A stretch of DNA of 64,000 nucleotides from Datnioides undecimradiatus (GCA_008933995.1 WARS01000033.1:3221813-3285812), one strand, 5' to 3'. Shown: positions 52,085 through 63,729, counted from the stretch's first letter. Notes: generated from the letters alone by a model not told the origin. Made by a program: numbers and translations.

Positions 52085-54761
52085 ATGGAGGAAAAGCTGC
52101 GAGTAATCATTGAAAACCGAATTGAGAAGTTGGTCCTTCCATCAGAAATCCCACCAACTGTGGAGGGGCTGCAAACTACTGTGAAAGAGAACTTTGAAAT
52201 TTCTGAGGAGTTCAGTCTTCAATATTTGGATTTGAATTTGAAGATTACTTCACTCTGCATAAAACTGACCAAATTAAACACAAAGACACCATAAAGGTTG
52301 TCTATGCTACTCCTGTTATTCTTAACTTGCAGCCAGTTGATGAAAGTTTGGACTCAGCATCTTATGCAGAGTCATCTGTATCAAATGCAGAGTTATCTGC
52401 TGGAACATTGTCTTCATTGGACACCATTATCCTGTCTAGACAGAGAAGCACCACTGAAAGATGTGAGTCATGGCCAAAGCAGTTCCCCATTCCACAGTTT
52501 GCATATGAGACTGAGATGTACCTTGAAAGAGCCGATGAAGATTACAGAAAGAATGGAACACTTCTGACTGCCTCAAAGGTCAAGGCAGACATACTGGAGA
52601 AGCTGGCTGAAACCATATATATGTATACAGCTTATCCATCAAGTGCACAGATATGTAATGTTGCTGAGGCACTTGTTAAGAAATACCCTTGTCTGAAGGA
52701 ACCCCGGTCCTTCTCAGGTTACTATGGCTGGCAACAAAGCCTCAAATACAAGATGGCAAATTATCGCACCAAACTCAGAGGCTATGGCGTTCCTGAGGTG
52801 ATGTGCAATGCCTTGAAACGCAAGAGCCCTACAGACCAGAAATCTGCAAAGAATGTGAAAAAGCCTCGAAAGGCAGAAGTAAACTACCTCCCACCTTACC
52901 CAGCAGGGCAGGATGAGGAAAGTCAAGAACAGGAAAGGATTCAGTTGCTTACAGAAGTAGGGAAAAGAGACAACAACAAATTGATCAAAGAAAAAATGGG
53001 CAAAACCTTTGCACACAGAAGAAATGAAATTATCAACCAGTCACCCACCATAGAGGACATCAAAGCCAGATGGCCAGCTCTGTTTGAGGCATCTAATGTG
53101 AGTTACAAGTGTATGATAATCAGAAACATTCCTTTGCAATTGTGAGGGGTCAACTATTTGATACAATATGTGTTAAGTTGCTGTCATCTATTTCATAAAT
53201 CATATTTTCAGGTATTTTCAAGATCAAATATGGTTTACAGGTTACATCATTTGTCTTTTAGATCCAGGATGAGTTTCACAGAATCACAACGGTGCACCTG
53301 GAATCAAAGTTCATGTCCAAGCTGGATGAATACTCTCCCAGGCTTCTGAACCTCTTCCACTCAAAGGGTGGGGCCATGGGATTGAGGTTGCAGACTATCC
53401 TACTGAAGGTATCCTAACTTTGGGCATATTATGTTTAAGGATTTTGACTGTCTATAAAAATGTGTATTAAATAAGTGCATATCTTTTTAAATAAAGCAGT
53501 TTGTATACACTTAGGCACCTAATTAGATATTGTTTAGTCAGATATTGTCATGTAAAACATATTCATTTTTAAACACAGATTAGAAATGTGCTCTATATGT
53601 GTTTTACATGTATTACTCTGCTCTTACCAGTGTATCAAATAAAATAAAATCAATTTTATTTGTAGAGCCCAGATTCACAAAACACATTTGCCTCGGAGGG
53701 CTTTACAATCTGTACAGTGAGCGACACCCAGTGTCCTTTGACCCTCGGTTCGAGTGTATCTTCTGTATAAATGTAAATGTCTGACTATTTTCTAGCTGCT
53801 TACATGTCAACATTTTGGGAAATAGCCAATTTTTGCAGTTTTTCAAAGAGTTACATTTTTAGAATTATGTCACTTCTATTCCTCTACTGTAAATTTGAAG
53901 GTACAAACAGCAGTGTATGTTATCATAAAATGTAGAAACAGGTAAGCAGCTAGTTTGTCCAAAGATGACAAAACACACCTCCCTGCTCACCATAAGTTCA
54001 ATGATAAACACAACATTCAAAATGTTTTGATTTTATGGAAGTTTATTTTCTTTTCCTGGACTAGTGACTTCCTAGAGTTCTAGATGGCCCTCTGGAAACC
54101 TCAGTTAGGACACGGAGTGTTTCATAAGATTGGTCTCTCAGGCAACACATAAAGGCTCATTGACAGTGGTCAATGTTTAATACCTCTTGGTATTAAAAAC
54201 TGCACCATGACCTTGAGTAATATTAATGTGTGTTATTTCAGGCACCTAGCAATCCTACCATCAACATAACCAGAGACGTTGTCATCCGGTGTTTGATGTT
54301 GTACCTTGGGGAATCTGCCGAGCACCTCTTTAAAGAGTATGATGTAAGTTAAAATATACATTAAAATATACAGAAGGTGATGTCGCTCTCTCTTATCTCT
54401 GTTTATTTAGGACCTTCTCCTTTAGCTGTATAGTCTGAAATACACAATGTTCTTTTTCTTGTATTTTAGGATGCAGACAAGGACAGTGTTGCACAGGACC
54501 TTGCTGTACAAGGGATGAAAATCGACAGCGTCCAGACTAATCTGTCAGAGGACATCGGAATTGTGATAGAGGGAACAAAGCGGTCTGGGTAACTTTCCAA
54601 GGGCTTGTGCCATGCTCATGGGATTGACATATGCAGTGAATCTTGCCTACCCCAAGGAACTCAGGTACACTTTTGAAGCCTTTCAGAAACTCTTCCTCGA
54701 GCTGGATTGTTCAAAGCTTTCCCCAAAAGTGAACAGCTTTAAGAACAAGCTGTTGGCTTAA
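52085..54761 (+). pseudogene. SAMD3-like second gene of the transposon, spliced, two frameshifts
   Basis: Member of a family very abundant in fish databases under names like 'sterile alpha motif domain-containing protein 3-like' (from memory); function unproven. Exons: 52085-53097, 53262-53408, 54242-54343, 54470-54761, all with GT/AG ends and phase 0. The N-terminus looks like a PB1/ubiquitin-like fold (FSLQYLD). Then come WPKQFPIPQF, ADILEKLAETIYMYTAYPS, ALVKKYPCLKEP, GYYGWQQSLKYKMANYRTKL, a basic linker (KRKSPTDQKSAKNVKKPRKA), YLPPYPAGQDEES, RRNEIINQSPTIEDIKARWP, HLESKFMSKLDEYSPRL, INITRDVVIRCLMLYLGE, and the tail [20 protein letters not shown]. One base appears lost near 52230 and one (T) gained at 54590. 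Splice sites remain good, suggesting recent decay or assembly errors. It could act like a TnpA-type DNA-binding partner (inference). Confidence 0.75.
53635..53770 (-). repeat. LINE/SINE 3'-end-like fragment inside an intron
   Basis: AATCAATTTTATTTGTAGAG, CCCAGATTCACAAA, then GGGCTTTACAATCTGTACAG and TCCTTTGACCCTCGG. Typical of a fish retroposon 3' region seen from the opposite strand. Different from the LINE at 55704. Family not named. Confidence 0.5.
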
Positions 54762-55703
54762 AAAGGGACCCCTAAATACATTGGAGTGCCCAGTAATTCT
54801 GTGCTGCAGTTAAGCATTCAAGTCTTGTTCAGAAAAAAACACCTTATCCATACTCATTTGAAGGGTGTGATGTTATACTTTGGACTTATAATTGACACAA
54901 GTAACTGTTTTTGTAGCTTGGTATGGACAGTGAGAGTTGTGCTTTGAAAACACAGAGCTTCTTGATGGACTATAAATACTCAGCCACCAGCTTATGGATG
55001 CTAGTGACACAGTCCACTTTCACAGAGAAATATGCACACAGTTTTAACTGGTGTAGTTGTTGATGTTTCACTGTGCGTTTTCTGTAGGAATTGTTAACTC
55101 ACTGCCACATGGTTTACTTTGAAGCTTTGTCTGAGTTTCAGTACTGCAGTTAATTGCTGTTCAAGTGTTTGTTCAGAAATATACAATTTGTCATATTCAT
55201 TTGAGGGAAGGGACACCATTTTTAGGATTTTATATTGGCACAGCCTGCTGCTGTGATTCTGGTGTGTACACCAGGGATACGTATGTTGCATGTTTTAATA
55301 GAGAAATTAGAATTTGCACAAATTAATGTTTTGAGTTCCACTGTAGTAGTGAAGAACCAAACCAAATGAAGTACCTGACCTTTATCCCAGACTTGAGTCA
55401 GTCAGCATGGGATGTTTTTATTTCTTTTAACTGTTTAGAATCATATTGGCCTTAACAATTTCAGTTTACATCTAAAAAAATTTAAAGGTTTTTTGCAGTC
55501 TGAAAACACTGCCAAAATTTAAACACATAACCTTGAATCACACCCAGAAGTCTTCTGTGCCTGCAGTGCCCACAAGTGATGGGCAGAGGTCATAGGTCAT
55601 TCTGCACTTAGGAGAAACTTGTAGATCTGTATCTTTCCTTGTGAACTTGACACCACTTCATCATTAGCATACATAATAAACAGAATGCCAGCATACATAT
55701 CCC
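54762..55703 (+). other. 3' UTR region of the SAMD3-like gene
   Basis: Noncoding. Holds two diverged copies of a ~70-bp segment (54803-54880 and 55143-55207, about 340 bp apart) and a candidate polyadenylation signal AATAAA at 55675-55680, just left of the LINE insertion. Confidence 0.5.
55675..55680 (+). terminator. Candidate polyadenylation signal of the transposon
   Basis: AATAAA about 0.9 kb after the SAMD3-like stop, at the last position before the nested LINE. Confidence 0.3.
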
Positions 55704-57715
55704 TATTCAATTCAATTCAATTCAATTCAATTTTATTTATATAGCGCCAATTCACAACAAAAAGTCATCTCAGGGCACTTTACAAACAGAGCAGGTCTAG
55801 ACCACACTCATTACTGTTAGTTACACCCAACAGTTCCACCATGAGCAAGCACTTGGCAACAGTGGCAAGGAAAAACATCCTTTTAACAGGCAGAAACCTT
55901 GGACAGATCCTGGCTCTAGGTGGACGGCCATCTGTCTTGACCGGTTGGGGGGGGGAACAATATAGAATAATGACAGCAAATGACAGCAATAGGCAGCAGA
56001 GGACACGGGGCAGGTCGGTGGAGCCACAGGTCAGATGTTCAGCTCTGGAGCCACAGGTATCTGTAGAGAGGTACAGAGAGAGAGAGACCAGAGAGAAACA
56101 AGCACAGCACTAGGGGAGAGAGGACACAGAGTTAATGGAGTTTAAGGAGAGAGAGGGAAGAGGAGGAGTGTGGAGACGATCATGGGATGTCCCCCAGCAG
56201 CCTCGGCCTATAGCAGCATAACTAGGGGATGGCATGGATGGTGTAGTTCAGATGGTAACTGGAGCTAGCTGTAAGCTTTGTCGAACAAGAAGGTTTTAAG
56301 TTTTACTTTAAAAGTAGAGAGGGTGTCTGCCTCTCGGACCCAGACTGGCAGCTGGTTCCACAAGAGAGGAGCCTGATAGCTAAAGGCTCGGCCTCCCATT
56401 CTACTTTTGGAGATTCTGGGAACCACAAGCAAACCTGCACTCTGGGAGCGAAGTGATCTGTTGGGTTGATAGGGACTTAGCATCTCATTGAGGTACAATG
56501 GAGCTTGGCCATTAAGGGCCTTGTATGTAAGAAGAAGGACTTTAAAATCTATTCTGGACTTTACAGGGAGCCAATGAAGAGAGGCTAAGACCGGAGAAAT
56601 ATGATCTCTCTTGCTAATTCCCACCAGAACCCTCGCAGCAGCGTTTTGGATGAGCTGGAGGCCTCGCAGTGAGCTAGTCGGACAACCTGACAACAAGGAA
56701 TTACAATAGTCCAGCCTTGAGGTAACAAATGCGTGGACTAGCTTTTCGGCATCATTTTTGGACAGGATACTCCTAATCTTAGCTATGTTGCGCAAGTGAA
56801 AGAAGGCAGTCCTAGTGACCTGCCTAATATGGGGCTGATAGGACATATCCTGGTCAAATATGACTCCCAGGTTCCTCACGGTAGAACTGGAGGCCAGGGT
56901 AACACCATCCAAAGCGACTGCGAAGTCAGATAACCTGTCTCTGAGGTGTTTAGGCCCAAACAAAATCACCTCAGTTTTGTCTGTATTTAGAAGCAGAAAA
57001 TTATAAGTCATCCAGGCCTTAATGTCTGTCAGACATGTCTGAAGTCTGACTAATTGATCTGTTTCTTCTGGTTTCATAGATAAATATAGGTGTGTATCGT
57101 CCGCGTAGCAGTGGAAATTTATGTTGTGCTTCCTAATAATATTGCCTAGGGGGAGCATGTAAAGGGAGAACAACAATGGTCCAAGCACAGAACCCTGTGG
57201 AACTCCATGATTAACCATTGTGTGCACAGACGAGTCGTTATTAACATGGACAAACTGGAATCTGTCAGATAGATAAGATTTAAACCAGCTTAGTGCTGTT
57301 CCTTTAATGCCAATGACATGTTCTAGTCTCTGTAGTAGGATACTGTGATCGATGGTGTCAAATGCAGCACTGAGGTCTAGCAGGACAAGTAAAGAGACAA
57401 GGCCATTGTCAGAAGCTATTAGGAGGTCGTTGCTAACCTTAACCAATGCTGTTTCTGTGCTGTGATTTATTCTAAATCCTGACTGAAATGCTTCAAATAA
57501 ACTGCTCCTCTGCAGGTGATCACATAACTGATCAGCCACGGCCTTTTCAAGGATTTTAGAAATAAAGGGGAGGTTGGATATTGGTCTGTAGTGCGCTAAA
57601 ACACCAGGGTCGAGAGAAGGCTTTTTGAGTAGAGGTTTGATGACAGCAACCTTAAAAGCCTGTGGAACATAACCTGTTAGTAATGACAGATTGATCTGGT
57701 CTAATATAAACAGAT
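55704..57715 (-). mobile_element. CR1/L2-like LINE, 5'-truncated, nested
   Basis: A non-LTR retrotransposon copy on the minus strand. Its 3' tail is the (ATTCA)n run at 55704-55732, followed by the 3' UTR (TTTTATTTATATAGCGCCAA). The same tail occurs at 20993-21128. The body codes a reverse transcriptase. The 5' end stops inside the RT domain, where two fold-back palindromes begin. No target duplication recognised. Confidence 0.85.
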
Positions 57716-57716
57716 C
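56265..57716 (-). CDS. Reverse transcriptase domain of the nested LINE (partial)
   Basis: Copies LINE RNA into DNA at the target site. The frame is open from the truncation point (about 57716) to the stop at 56265-56267, ~483 codons; an internal GTG at 57537-57539 is not a real start. Seen in order: [65 protein letters not shown] (motif A Asp), [17 protein letters not shown] (motif B), [13 protein letters not shown] (motif C, catalytic Asp pair), [24 protein letters not shown], and a C-terminal [17 protein letters not shown] region. Overall style fits the CR1/L2/Rex1 groups in fish; exact clade not decided. There is no break in the remaining frame, so insertion is fairly recent, although the endonuclease half is gone. 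Confidence 0.88.
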   Translation of the reverse strand, partial: DLFILDQINLSLLTGYVPQAFKVAVIKPLLKKPSLDPGVLAHYRPISNLPFISKILEKAVADQLCDHLQRSSLFEAFQSGFRINHSTETALVKVSNDLLIASDNGLVSLLVLLDLSAAFDTIDHSILLQRLEHVIGIKGTALSWFKSYLSDRFQFVHVNNDSSVHTMVNHGVPQGSVLGPLLFSLYMLPLGNIIRKHNINFHCYADDTHLYLSMKPEETDQLVRLQTCLTDIKAWMTYNFLLLNTDKTEVILFGPKHLRDRLSDFAVALDGVTLASSSTVRNLGVIFDQDMSYQPHIRQVTRTAFFHLRNIAKIRSILSKNDAEKLVHAFVTSRLDYCNSLLSGCPTSSLRGLQLIQNAAARVLVGISKRDHISPVLASLHWLPVKSRIDFKVLLLTYKALNGQAPLYLNEMLSPYQPNRSLRSQSAGLLVVPRISKSRMGGRAFSYQAPLLWNQLPVWVREADTLSTFKVKLKTFLFDKAYS

Positions 57717-57735
57717 AATCTGTTTATATTAGACC
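57698..57735. repeat. Perfect fold-back palindrome at the LINE 5' junction
   Basis: 18-bp arms (GGTCTAATATAAACAGAT and its exact reverse complement) around CA. The left arm is LINE coding sequence, so the right arm is an inverted copy of the LINE's own 5' edge. Confidence 0.92.
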
Positions 57736-57756
57736 ATAAACAGACATAAAACAGAC

Positions 57757-57807
57757 AACAGACATAAACAATGTGTACATCAATTGTACACATTGTTTAT
57801 GTCTGTT
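57757..57807. repeat. Second perfect fold-back palindrome
   Basis: 22-bp arms (core ACAGACATAAACAATGTGTA) around a 7-base loop ATCAATT. Lies 21 bp from the first palindrome, on the host-element side of the LINE junction. Confidence 0.92.
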
Positions 57808-58164
57808 TTCTTACAGCCTCACTCTCTACAAAAAATGTGTTTTGAAAAATGTTGGAAATGTATGTGTGTAAAAGTAGCACAAATAAATGTTCACCTGCTG
57901 TTTTCCTGACCTTCAGTAAATTCTTGCAACAAGAAGGCATGATATTAAGTAGAATCGACATAGAAAAATTATGGCAACAAAGTGACAATAACATTAATTA
58001 GATTTTAAGTCATTTGGTACCAATTGAGTTGATTTGAACAATTAATTTCTGTTAAGATAAATAAGAATTACAGTTTCAATGTGTTCAATTAAGTAACATT
58101 GTTCTAAGAAAGTAGTTTATATAACTTATTTTATTTATTGAATCCAAATCATTCTTAGCCAGAT
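57808..58164 (+). other. AT-rich 3' zone of the transposon
   Basis: No coding potential. Sequence such as CAATTGAGTTGATTTGAACA resembles noncoding ends of fish EnSpm-like elements (from memory). Confidence 0.45.
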
Positions 58165-58390
58165 GTTTAGAAAGAAAGCATCAATTTCACCCATACAATT
58201 AGTAAATATAAATCAATATCATCCAGATAATTGGTAAATTAAAATAAGTTTCATCCAGGTAATTAGTAAATATAAATTAATACCACAAATAATTAGCAAA
58301 TGTAAATCACTTTTTCGCAGATATTTGGTTAATGTAACTTACTTTTTTTCAGATACACAGTAAATATTAATCAGTTTTTCCTGTAAAATT
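58165..58390 (+). repeat. Subterminal array of ~32-bp degenerate tandem repeats
   Basis: At least six units are seen from 58197 (unit starts AATTAGTAAATATAAATCAA, ends CATCCAGAT). Most are exactly 32 bp, one is 30. A more degenerate unit precedes (58165-58196) and one or two follow toward 58460. The array lies ~220 bp inside the proposed right end, where CACTA elements carry subterminal repeats bound by their TnpA-type protein. Confidence 0.75.
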
Positions 58391-58610
58391 GATGTAGATT
58401 CACTCAACATTTGCCATAATATTAGTAAATCCAAAATATTTCATCTGATGATTTCATTATTTTGTATTTAATAGTTTTGTTTAAATTTACTTAATTAAAT
58501 CAATAGATTTTAATCAAATTTGTAATACTTAAAATCTATTCAATTATATTACGTGTCACTTTGTTGCCACAATTTTTTTGAGTAGCCAATGGTCAAACTT
58601 TTTTGAGTGT

Positions 58611-61129
58611 AGTATGGCTGCTTGAAATTCACAGGGTAGTGGAAATTCATAGGGTAGAGAAACCCTTATTTAAGACCTTTTAAGTCATGCACTGTATTGC
58701 CCACACCAGAGAGCTCTGCCTATTAGACGACAACACATATGCAATTAGTGTGCAAAGTGATGCTTAGATCTCAGTAACAACAGCTATTGATCCAAACACC
58801 TGAAAGCTTCTAATCTGTAACCATGGCAATTTCCCAATCAGTGCACCTGCGCGGTCAATCTATCTGTCGTCCATCCATCATACATACATTATTCCCTGTT
58901 CACAATGTGATACGCAGCATTTTATAGATTGGGAATGTACATCCATGTGCTGCTACACCCAGAGGTTAAAGTCACTCAGCCCCAGCATCTGAACATGACA
59001 GATATAAACATATTAAGTACAGGAAGTGTAGAGATTGGATTAAGTACAGTAATAGACTGTACTGTACTGTGGACTTTGAGATGAACACTGCCCACCAAGG
59101 GCGTACACTTTGTAGAGTGGTATGGACATCCCCCTTCCAACAAGCTACGCAGGAACTCCTGAACTGTCCATAGCAATAGTTTGATCAAATGTGTAAATAA
59201 CCATTGTTGTGCATCGGTGTCTAGTGAATGTATTTGGTAAAAAACGGTTAACAGATCCCATTTTCTACCCCAATGTATTTTCTAGCCCAATGTATTTGTG
59301 TCTCACAGTGGTTTGGTCAACTGCCAACCTTCAGTACCTCTGCAGACCCTTTTGGAGGACTTCATTTCTAAATGCAACTGTATTGTATTGTACTGCATAA
59401 TCGTGGTTTGGGTGAATGCTCAATCCTGATTAGCTGCCAGGTGTGCGTCAGTGCCTGACAATGGGCTAAACTGTTCAAGTCAGCATCAGCCTGTATCTAA
59501 AATGAGTAACCCTGGCAACAGGGACACAGTCTAAGCCTCTATTTAAAAGTTATTGTTAACAAGCTAATTACAACAATGAAAAATGATTGGTAACGACTGA
59601 CTTAAATGAGTCCAACCCTCAGGCATTACACAGGAAGACCTTGTTACTTCTTGTGATTGACTTATTTGCAAAAAGTGAACGTAACCGCAGTGGGAGACCG
59701 GTGTCCGTAGTTAGGAATTAATGAACACACGCTGCACATCCTACTGTTCTGGCCTCCCGTAATCCATTTATTCCTGTTTATGGACGCCTCATCAGGTGTT
59801 ATCCCTTACTTATTCCGCTGCACGCTGCTCAGAATAATCTCAGTCAGCAGCTCTCCCACTGCCACCACGTGCACATCGGGCAGGAGTGAGAGTGAGTTAC
59901 TATGGTTACGTGGATGCTCTGTGTCTCTATTGATCTGAAACTACACAGGAGGAGAACAGGGAGGTTGACAACACAGGTAGAGATATGTGTTGGTACTTCA
60001 TTTGATTTTAACCTTTTACGTCCTGCGAAGCGTTAAGCATCCTGTTCCCATCACACTACTGGACGCAATTTTGCAATCTCGATGTCCAAAACAACTCATT
60101 ATAATCTTCCCTTTCCTCCGGATTAATTGCTTTTAAAGCAGCAAACACATCTAGAGATACAGCAGCTGGTTTTGTTCCGTGCCCATCACAATGTTGTTAA
60201 TGCAACATGACAAGTACAAGCCTTAGGCAAGACCACTCACACCCGGCAGTCAACACTGACTGGCAGCAACACATCCATGCCATCAAATCATTGCTGACCT
60301 GAGGAATGTATATATTATATACAGTATAACTATTAAAATACATGTAGAGGGGTATTTTCCAGTGCACCAGAGACTTCATGCTAAAATTTAGCCGTAATGA
60401 AGGACCAGGTGGAGAGTAGTGAAGGAGAAAAGCATGGCAGCGTGGTTATGAACTCCTCTGCCCCCTCCTCATCCTGCATCCAACACTGTTAATGCCGGAG
60501 CACCAGAGCCACCATCTAATGACCTCACATACTCCATAACAACCTTAATTGATTTCCACAGCTTATTGTGTGTGCAGTGTTTAACACAGTTCTCCGTACA
60601 CAGCAGTGAGACGAGAAGGCAGCGGCGTGAAGACAAGGCATGGCATATTCAGTTTACATTGATCCAAAGTGTCTTTCAGTATGATGAGCACATTATGTTT
60701 AACATGGACCGACAGGGTGAACCCTGACAGAGAGCGCCTCAGTCTTGAACAATTGAAGTGTTAAATTCTGCTTTGAAAACATGTTGACCATGTTTATGCT
60801 GACAACATGTAACATGTATATAATAGTGAGGGGTTTTTTTTCTGTTATCTGGCGAGAACAAATAAATCGAATGACCTCGTGCCACATGAAAAGGGTCGCT
60901 CACACTAACAAGCAGAAAGGAATGTTAGTTGTGCTGTGTGAATTGTAGAAATTGATATTCTCTAACCTTGAAGAAGGTCTGATAAAGCGGACGGCACAAC
61001 TGACAAAGACAGCAAATGGCTGGTTCAAGAAGTGGACTCAGTCAGACAGTTTATTCTACAGCTTCCTTAGTTTGGAAAGGTCAAGACACACAAATCAATG
61101 GTGACTGAATTGGCAACTGATAACACATT
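58611..61129. other. Noncoding flank right of the transposon
   Basis: No gene or repeat family recognised. Searched on the minus strand for opn5 exon 1 without success. Confidence 0.45.
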
Positions 61130-61600
61130 AACTGTAGCAACTTCATTAGGCAATATTCCAAAGCAAATATATTAACCATAGCAACTTAATGAGGCAATGT
61201 TGCAAAGCTAAGACATTACCCACAGCAACTTCACATGGCAATGTTGTAAAGCTAGCACCTTAGCCATAGCAAGTTAATGTGGCGACACCGGAAAGCTAAG
61301 ATAATACCAACAGGAACTTCACAGGACAATGTTGTGAAGCTAGCACATTAGCCATAGCAATTTAATGAGCCAGTGTTTAAAAGCTAACACATTAGCCTTA
61401 ATAAGGCAATGTTGCAAATCTAGTCATAGCAATTTATTTAGGCAATTTTGCAACGCTAATACATTAGCTATAATAAGACTATGTTGCAATGCTAACACAT
61501 TCACCAAGTAGTAACTTTATAAGGCAATGTCACAAAAGTAGTGCGTCAGGCATAGGAACTTCATAATGTCAGTGTTAATGTGTTGACGAAACAGCTTTCT
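61130..61600. repeat. 44-bp minisatellite, about 10 degenerate units
   Basis: The first six units are each exactly 44 bp, with the core CATAGCAACTTAATGAGGCA followed by ATGTTGCAAAGCTA. Units 1, 3 and 5 carry CTTCA at the position where 2, 4 and 6 carry TTAATG. This suggests an 88-bp higher-order period. Later units are shortened or diverged. Confidence 0.85.
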
Positions 61601-62859
61601 GAAGCAATGGTGTAAAGGTATTCTTTGTTTTAAAATATGTATTAATTCATCAACTGCAGCTTTAAAAGCTATACTGTGGGACTTTTGGCAGTGAGAATTA
61701 GATAAAGACAGTCAACGTGTTGATGGCTCCATGAGCTTCACTATTCTTCTGTTTGCTGCAGTCTATGCTATGGCTACAGTGGCCCCACCCTCTAGCTCCG
61801 GGGAACCAATCATTGCTGGTTGATGTAAAACTCTAAGCCAGCACAGGAGTGTCACACCAGACACCCAATTTACAAACTCTATTACTCTGAATTCTAGCCA
61901 GATTTATCAGTGGGTGATAAACTTAATCAGCATTTCAGTCAGACTCTTTGAATTGTGTTCCTATCTTGCATGTAGGGGGCTCAAAGTAGCTTGAAGAAAA
62001 CAGCCAACTTAAGGGTTAAAAGCAAAACCAGTGTGCTATTGATGTTTTGAGAGTCAACTGTGAATTTCCCTGTCTGTGGAATGCACCAATCTACAGTGAG
62101 GAGGCAGGAAATTGTATTAACTATTTGTTTAACGCTTTAACGTAATTAAAGCGCCCATAGTTGATACTTTTATGATAACAAGGTATCAAATGACATGAAA
62201 ACAATGTGACAATGTGAAAGGGGTCACTTGTAATGTTGGAACTACAGAGAAATCGCAGCAGTCTTCGATTTTACCCAGTACAGATTTCTGCTTCCTTTAG
62301 TTTTGGAGTAAGTTACAGGGCTGACCTGATAGCAGCTAATCATCATTTCATATTACCTGGGGTCCATATTAGCTTGTTTGATTTCTGGCTAAATGTCAGT
62401 CATGATACAAACTAACTCCTGATAAGGACCAGTGTGATCCCAGAGGCGGAGCAAGTTCGATCGAACAACATTTATGAAGATCTGATAAAGGTCGACGGTG
62501 TCACTGTAGCCTGTAATCATTTACACCTGCTCAGTTTGTGCTGCCGCCATTGATTTACTCCCGCCGCTGCGTGTAGGCGGGTTGTTAGGCTGATACGTCT
62601 GAATGTTTCTTACAACTAATGGTCATCAGTGGTCATCAAGTTAAACAACATTCAGATGTTAAGGATGAAAGTCCAGGTGTTTTCTCAGGCAGAGAGTTAG
62701 TTTTTATGTACAAAGTGCTACTGTTTTCTGGAAACTGCGGAGCTGTTCATCTATAAATGCTTTAAATGTAATCTCAACACAGGCCTAACAAAGTCGAAAC
62801 CAACTTCCCCAGACGACTGTCACTCTAACGACGGTCGTTGACACATGGAGCACCAACAA

Positions 62860-63090
62860 TCCTATGACATCATTGGCCTGGTGAAAGCCTCCACAGAGGT
62901 TACATACCTGAATCTCCACACTAGCTAGTTGGACTAATCCAGCCTAGTCCGATGAGCATGAACTGATGAAGCCTCTTGGATGAGAGGTGAAACATCTTCA
63001 AAAGACATGTAAGTCCAGCTGCATTCGATTCAATTTCCTTAAGATAACTATGACCTGGATGAATGAGAATATCCACAGGCCAACACAGGC
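62860..63090 (+). repeat. Dispersed repeat fragment (retroelement 3' end-like)
   Basis: CTGATGAAGCCTCTTGGATG, AGAGGTGAAACATCTTCAAA and GACCTGGATGAATGAGAATA. I recall this series of landmarks as a frequent fish repeat, possibly the 3' part of a Penelope- or LINE-like element. Family not certain. Confidence 0.45.
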
Positions 63091-63729
63091 CTAAAAGATC
63101 TTCTATTTAATCAAAATAATATAAATTAATTTCAGTTCATGAAATGTGATGGACAGCCAGAATGGAATACTACTATCATATTGATAATACTGCATCTTCT
63201 TACAGAGCAGACCATCAGTGACCATCATACAAAAACCAGGTTTGTCGACCCTGACAGTGATTGCACATTTGAAATATTCATATAACCGTCATTAAATATT
63301 CATATATGTGAAGATCACCCTCCACCAATGTGTTCATTATTGATTGGGCACAGCTAGCGGTTGTTATTAAACCTGAGCCTGGTGCTGTGCCGAATGTAAA
63401 ACCATGCATGCATTTAACCTGAATCAAATAGTATTGTACATAATATCATTCAGCCATAGGAAGCAGCACACAACCTACATTTATTATTGTGACATGGACA
63501 CAGTACAACACACACGCACTGCAACTCTGTCTTAGTCTGCTCCAACTTATCTGCGCATGCACAGCAATTTTCCTGCACAGCTCCACAGAAGTGAATGCAG
63601 GCACTGTCTACTGTCTTATCCGAGGAATTCCGTGCAACACCGCTATCACTACCAAGATCTGGCCTCTGCAAAGATCGGCAACACATCGGAGAAAGGATCC
63701 CTTCTCATTTTGTGACTCCACGGCTTTCT

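Larger units (their letters stand above)
46979..58610 (+). mobile_element. CACTA/EnSpm-like two-gene DNA transposon, ~11.6 kb
   Basis: Proposed limits: left end CACTGTAAAAAC at 46979, right end TTTTTTGAGTG at 58610. Read inward, the ends are CACTGTAAAAA and CACTCAAAAAA, an imperfect short terminal inversion, each flanked outside by TA. Inside, in order: a CpG-rich leader with candidate 5' exons, a zinc-finger transposase, a spliced SAMD3-like gene, a candidate AATAAA (55675), a nested LINE, and an AT-rich 3' zone with ~32-bp tandem repeats. A transposase gene plus a second gene plus subterminal repeats is the plan known for CACTA elements. The boundaries are inference: TIR support is only ~11 bp and a 2-bp flank is weak. 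The coding content is well supported. Confidence 0.55.

Noticed and set aside
58165..58390. Regularly spaced short repeats resembling a CRISPR array
   Set aside because: Units are tandem without unique spacers, degenerate, and lie in a eukaryotic transposon end. No cas genes.
61781..61815. Candidate opn5 exon 1 end on the minus strand (GATTG before GTTCC)
   Set aside because: The translation lacks the opsin TM1 pattern and the donor is poor.
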